Origin: Saposhnikovia divaricata
Lineage: Eukaryota > Streptophyta > Magnoliopsida > Apiales > Apiaceae
Direction: 5' to 3'
Length of the DNA stretch: 64,000 nt
Assembly (NCBI GenBank): GCA_036435485.1
Contig: CM071596.1
Coordinates: forward strand, 66,575,001-66,639,000
Positions 61,101 through 64,000 of this stretch are shown here, piece after piece (positions within the stretch are counted from its first letter, which is position 1; each line of letters begins with the position of its first letter). Position numbers and translations under genes: made by a program. Below the pieces are notes generated by a model that was not told the DNA's origin, did no database searches, and saw nothing but the letters and a program-made list of their open reading frames with translations.

Positions 61101-61917
61101 AATATTATTTTAATACTCATCTGAAACTTGATTTATTTATCGAGTCTTATCTCGAATATTCCTTTAAAGCTTGGATTACTAAATGAACATTACTTGATAT
61201 TCATTTAGAATATTATCCATTAAATGAATATTACTTTATCAATATTCATTTAAATTCCTAATTAATTATGAATATTATTTTGAATATTCATCCAGGGTTC
61301 TATTTAATCATCGAATATTATTTTAAATATTTTAAATATTCCTTTCAGGTCTTATTAATTAATGAATATTATTTGGAATATTCATTTGAATATTTAATTA
61401 TGCAATAAATATTCTCTCGATATTTCTTCAAGAATTATTTGAGAGATACTCTGATTAAAGATATTCTTTCATATTCCTAAATATTCCGTAAAATATTTTA
61501 ATTCAATAAATATTCTCTGAATATTTATTCCATACTTAGAATAACCTCGATAAGGTTTATCTTCTTCGATTATTATAGAAAATATTTCGGAGTCATATTA
61601 TTATTAATCTTATATCAAGAAAGGTTCTCAGACATCATTCTTCTTTGAGTCTATCTCCCTAATAATAAGGGAACCTTACTTGGAAAATGTTATTTATCTT
61701 GTCGACTTCCCGATCATAAAGTATTCTCTTCACTCGCAAATCGGGTGCTGTTGACTTATTAAGTCGTTGTTTACCTTCTCATCTTTCGAGGGGTAAGATT
61801 GTTGGAACAAGTTGATATTCGATACCAAGCCACAGCTTGGAAGTTATTGGTGAATTTTCCAACTAGATACGACTACCTTGTAGAGTCTTATCAACAAGTA
61901 TTACACTTGGGGAAAGG
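58107..61917 (+). repeat. LARD-2 3' LTR, first part (cut by LARD-3)
   Basis: Matches 47885 onward until ...cttggggaaagg, where LARD-3 begins. A 6-bp deletion relative to the 5' LTR is seen near 61858. Confidence 0.93.
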
Positions 61918-64000
61918 TGTAACACCCCCGGATCCGGGGTCAGGGATCTGGTGGTTACGGTCTTACATCCATTCATAATACTTGACTTGAGTCCACAATA
62001 AATAAATCACATGCTGTGACCCCACAATAATTACCACTCACACACACAACAGTTATAGTCCTAGAGATGAAATTGAAATAAGTCTTACATTAAAGGGTTT
62101 ACGAATAAAAGTTATTACAATCCCAAAAGGATAACGTCATAGGTTTAAAAGTTTTGCCGTTGATTACATTAATTATACATATAGATAAACAGGAAACAAA
62201 AGCTGTCTAACTATGCTACCTCAGCAATGGCGGCTAGCATCTCAGCGGGTAGTCCGGTGGGTCGGGTAACCTGCTTGCGCCGAGTGCGCCTGACGCGAGC
62301 CATCTGTCCTAGCTGTTGTTGTGACATAATATAAACAAAGCAAGGGTGAGCGAAAGCCCACCAACAAATATATAACTGAACGATAATTTAAAACAGTTCA
62401 AAGCTATCTTTTAAACCATATGCCATGCATTTACGGAAATGATGCCAGTATAACATGAACGATGAAGTTACAAGGTAACTTAAAGTATTTGTTTGAAGAA
62501 ATATCTGCTACATCAAAGTAAGCGAGATATTATTATCGTTAATAAGAAGAGGAACTTGCAAGAAAGGGTTGCAATTCCAGTTATGACTCTTTTCCAACTC
62601 TGCCAACAGTAATCATGTTGCAGGAAATAAATGAATTTGGATGATGAACCAATGATGGAGTATTCACCGCGCCCGCTGTTCCAATCTTGATGATCAGTCG
62701 AGATCGTACAGCTCAATTTAGATTTACTACCGGTAGAAGGAAGAACTGACGGCTTTACTTGTATACCGCCATGCTAGCTCTCCCCGGCCAACGGTTGGGC
62801 CAAGGGGATGGACCGGCGCTACTCGGCCTCTTACACGACTCCTAGTTCAAATAGAATTCATGATTCTGAATATAACGTTCGTCCCCCTTTCCCCAAGTAT
62901 AATACTTGTTGATAAGACTCCACAAAGTAGTCGTATCTAGTTGGAAAGGAAAATTTACCAATAACTCCCAAGCTATCACTTGGTAACGGATATCAACTTG
63001 TTCCAGTAATCTTACCCCTCGAAAGATGAGAAGGTAAACAACGACTTAATAAGTCAACAGCACCCGAGTTGCGGGTGAAGGGAATACTTTATGACCGGGA
63101 AGTCGACAAGATAAATAACATTTTTCCAAGTAAGGTTCCCTTATTATTAAGAAGATAGACTCAAAGATGAATGATGTCTGGGAACCTTTCTTGATATGAG
63201 ATTAATAATAATATGACTTCGAAATATTTTCTGTAATAATTGAAGAAGGTAAACCTTATCGAGGTTATTCTAAGCATGGAATAAATATTCAGGGAATATT
63301 TATTGAATTAAAATATTTTACAGAATATTTGGGAATATGAAAGAATATCTTTAATCAGAGTATTTCTCAAAATAATCCCTGAAGAGATATCAGGGGAATA
63401 TTTATTGAATAAATAAATATTTAAATGAATATTCAAAACAATATTCATTAATTAATAAGACCTGAAAAGAATGTTTAAGGTAATAATCATAATTAATTAG
63501 GAAATTTAAATGAATATTCAAAAGTAATATTCATTGAATGAATAATATCCTAAATGAATATCAAGTAATATTCATTTAGTAATCCAAGCCTTAAGGAATA
63601 TTCGAGGTAATATTCGATAATTAAATCAAGCTTCAGATGAATATTAAAATAATATTCATCAAGTATTTAATATCTTAAATGAATATTCGAAAGTAATATT
63701 TATTTAATAAAATAATAATCTAAAAGAATATCCAAATGATATTCATCTAACAGTCTCATCTTTAGAAGAATATTCGAAATAATAGTCGATAATCAATTCG
63801 ACTCTGAATGAATATTGAGAAGTATTATTCGTTGAATAGTTAAATTCAAATAATTATTTGAAGTAAGGATCGTTAAAATAATTAGTCTCGAACGAATATT
63901 CAAATAATATTCGTCGCCCAAATAATAGAAAATATTTACTTAAATATTTTCTCTCGAGGTAATCTCGATATATCAAGAAATATTGACTCCCGGTCTATAT
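61918..64000 (-). mobile_element. LARD-3: diverged relative, partial LTR in minus orientation
   Basis: Begins tgtaacacccccggatccgg, the reverse of a LARD LTR end, immediately after aaagg (the likely TSD). Large parts match the LARD-1 LTR with many substitutions and gaps; the segment 61960-62270 is quite different. The window ends inside this LTR. Confidence 0.85.
62211..62303 (-). other. arginine-rich mini-ORF in the LARD-3 LTR
   Basis: 30 codons: MARVRRTRRKQVTRPTGLPA followed by EMLAAIAEVA and a stop. The first ten residues match the 13-codon version of LARD-1 and LARD-2 (M-T/A-R-T/V-RRTRR). The longer open tail resembles the start of a structural gene. Confidence 0.4.

Larger units (their letters stand above)
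47885..64000 (+). mobile_element. LARD-2: large non-coding LTR retrotransposon (continues past the window)
   Basis: 5' LTR 47885-52651 (4,767 bp), PBS 52656-52668, interior to 58106, purine tract 58094-58106, 3' LTR from 58107, interrupted at 61917 by LARD-3. The two LTRs are offset by 10,222 bp and nearly identical by eye, so this is a recent insertion. Same family as LARD-1 (shared LTR 3' half, PBS, purine tract, interior) but in the opposite orientation and with a different LTR start. The left TSD would be the five bases before 47885; the right one is out of view. Confidence 0.9.

Overview
The window looks like a repeat-rich intergenic stretch of a flowering-plant (most likely eudicot) nuclear genome. 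The evidence is plant-type LTR retrotransposons of Ty3/gypsy Tat type and Ty1/copia SIRE type, initiator-tRNA-Met primer sites, TRIM, hAT and CACTA-like elements, and decayed fragments of plant genes (NADP-malic enzyme, a GUB_WAK-type extracellular protein, an auxin response factor exon). The species cannot be named. No intact conventional host gene was found. Nearly every coding region is a transposon gene or a pseudogene. Boundaries were read by eye; those with target-site duplications (TSDs) are exact to a few bases.

Layout. 1-462: edge-truncated TRIM (minus). 463-2400: low-copy-looking DNA with a dead minus-strand NADP-malic enzyme first exon and unidentified exon-like pieces. 2660-4644: about eleven copies of a 173-bp satellite monomer. 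4885-5440: tRNA-like B box next to a GC-rich block with ten CACGTG hexamers. 5445-6874: two copies of a ~565-bp AT-rich direct repeat. 6896-7555: non-autonomous hAT element with a perfect 8-bp TSD. 8292-9760: GUB_WAK-type gene relic, disrupted by a palindromic TRIM (8803-9343, TSD CCAAC).

From about 9806 to the right edge everything is one nest. The outermost layer is a decayed Tat-type gypsy element on the plus strand (gag 10551, RT 13053, then RNase H and integrase 45635-47884). Its RT is interrupted by a SIRE-type copia element on the minus strand (13943-45629, TSD CAGCC). That copia is itself split by a 15.1-kb non-coding LTR element with ~4.6-4.9-kb LTRs (28390-43477, TSD ACAAC; here called LARD-1) and by a CACTA-like insertion carrying gene exons (about 17470-21046). 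The gypsy 3' part is cut by a second LARD (LARD-2, from 47885, plus strand), and its 3' LTR is cut by a third, diverged relative (LARD-3, from 61918, minus strand). This gives at least three levels of insertion.

The most unusual item is a small intact antisense ORF (23576-23833) inside the copia element, between pol and the env-like region. It has TATA-like and leader-like sequence of its own, although every sense gene of the element has decayed. Other items worth following are the palindromic TRIM, the ARF exon in the CACTA-like insert, the W-box and telomere-motif satellite, and a conserved arginine-rich mini-ORF inside the LARD LTRs.
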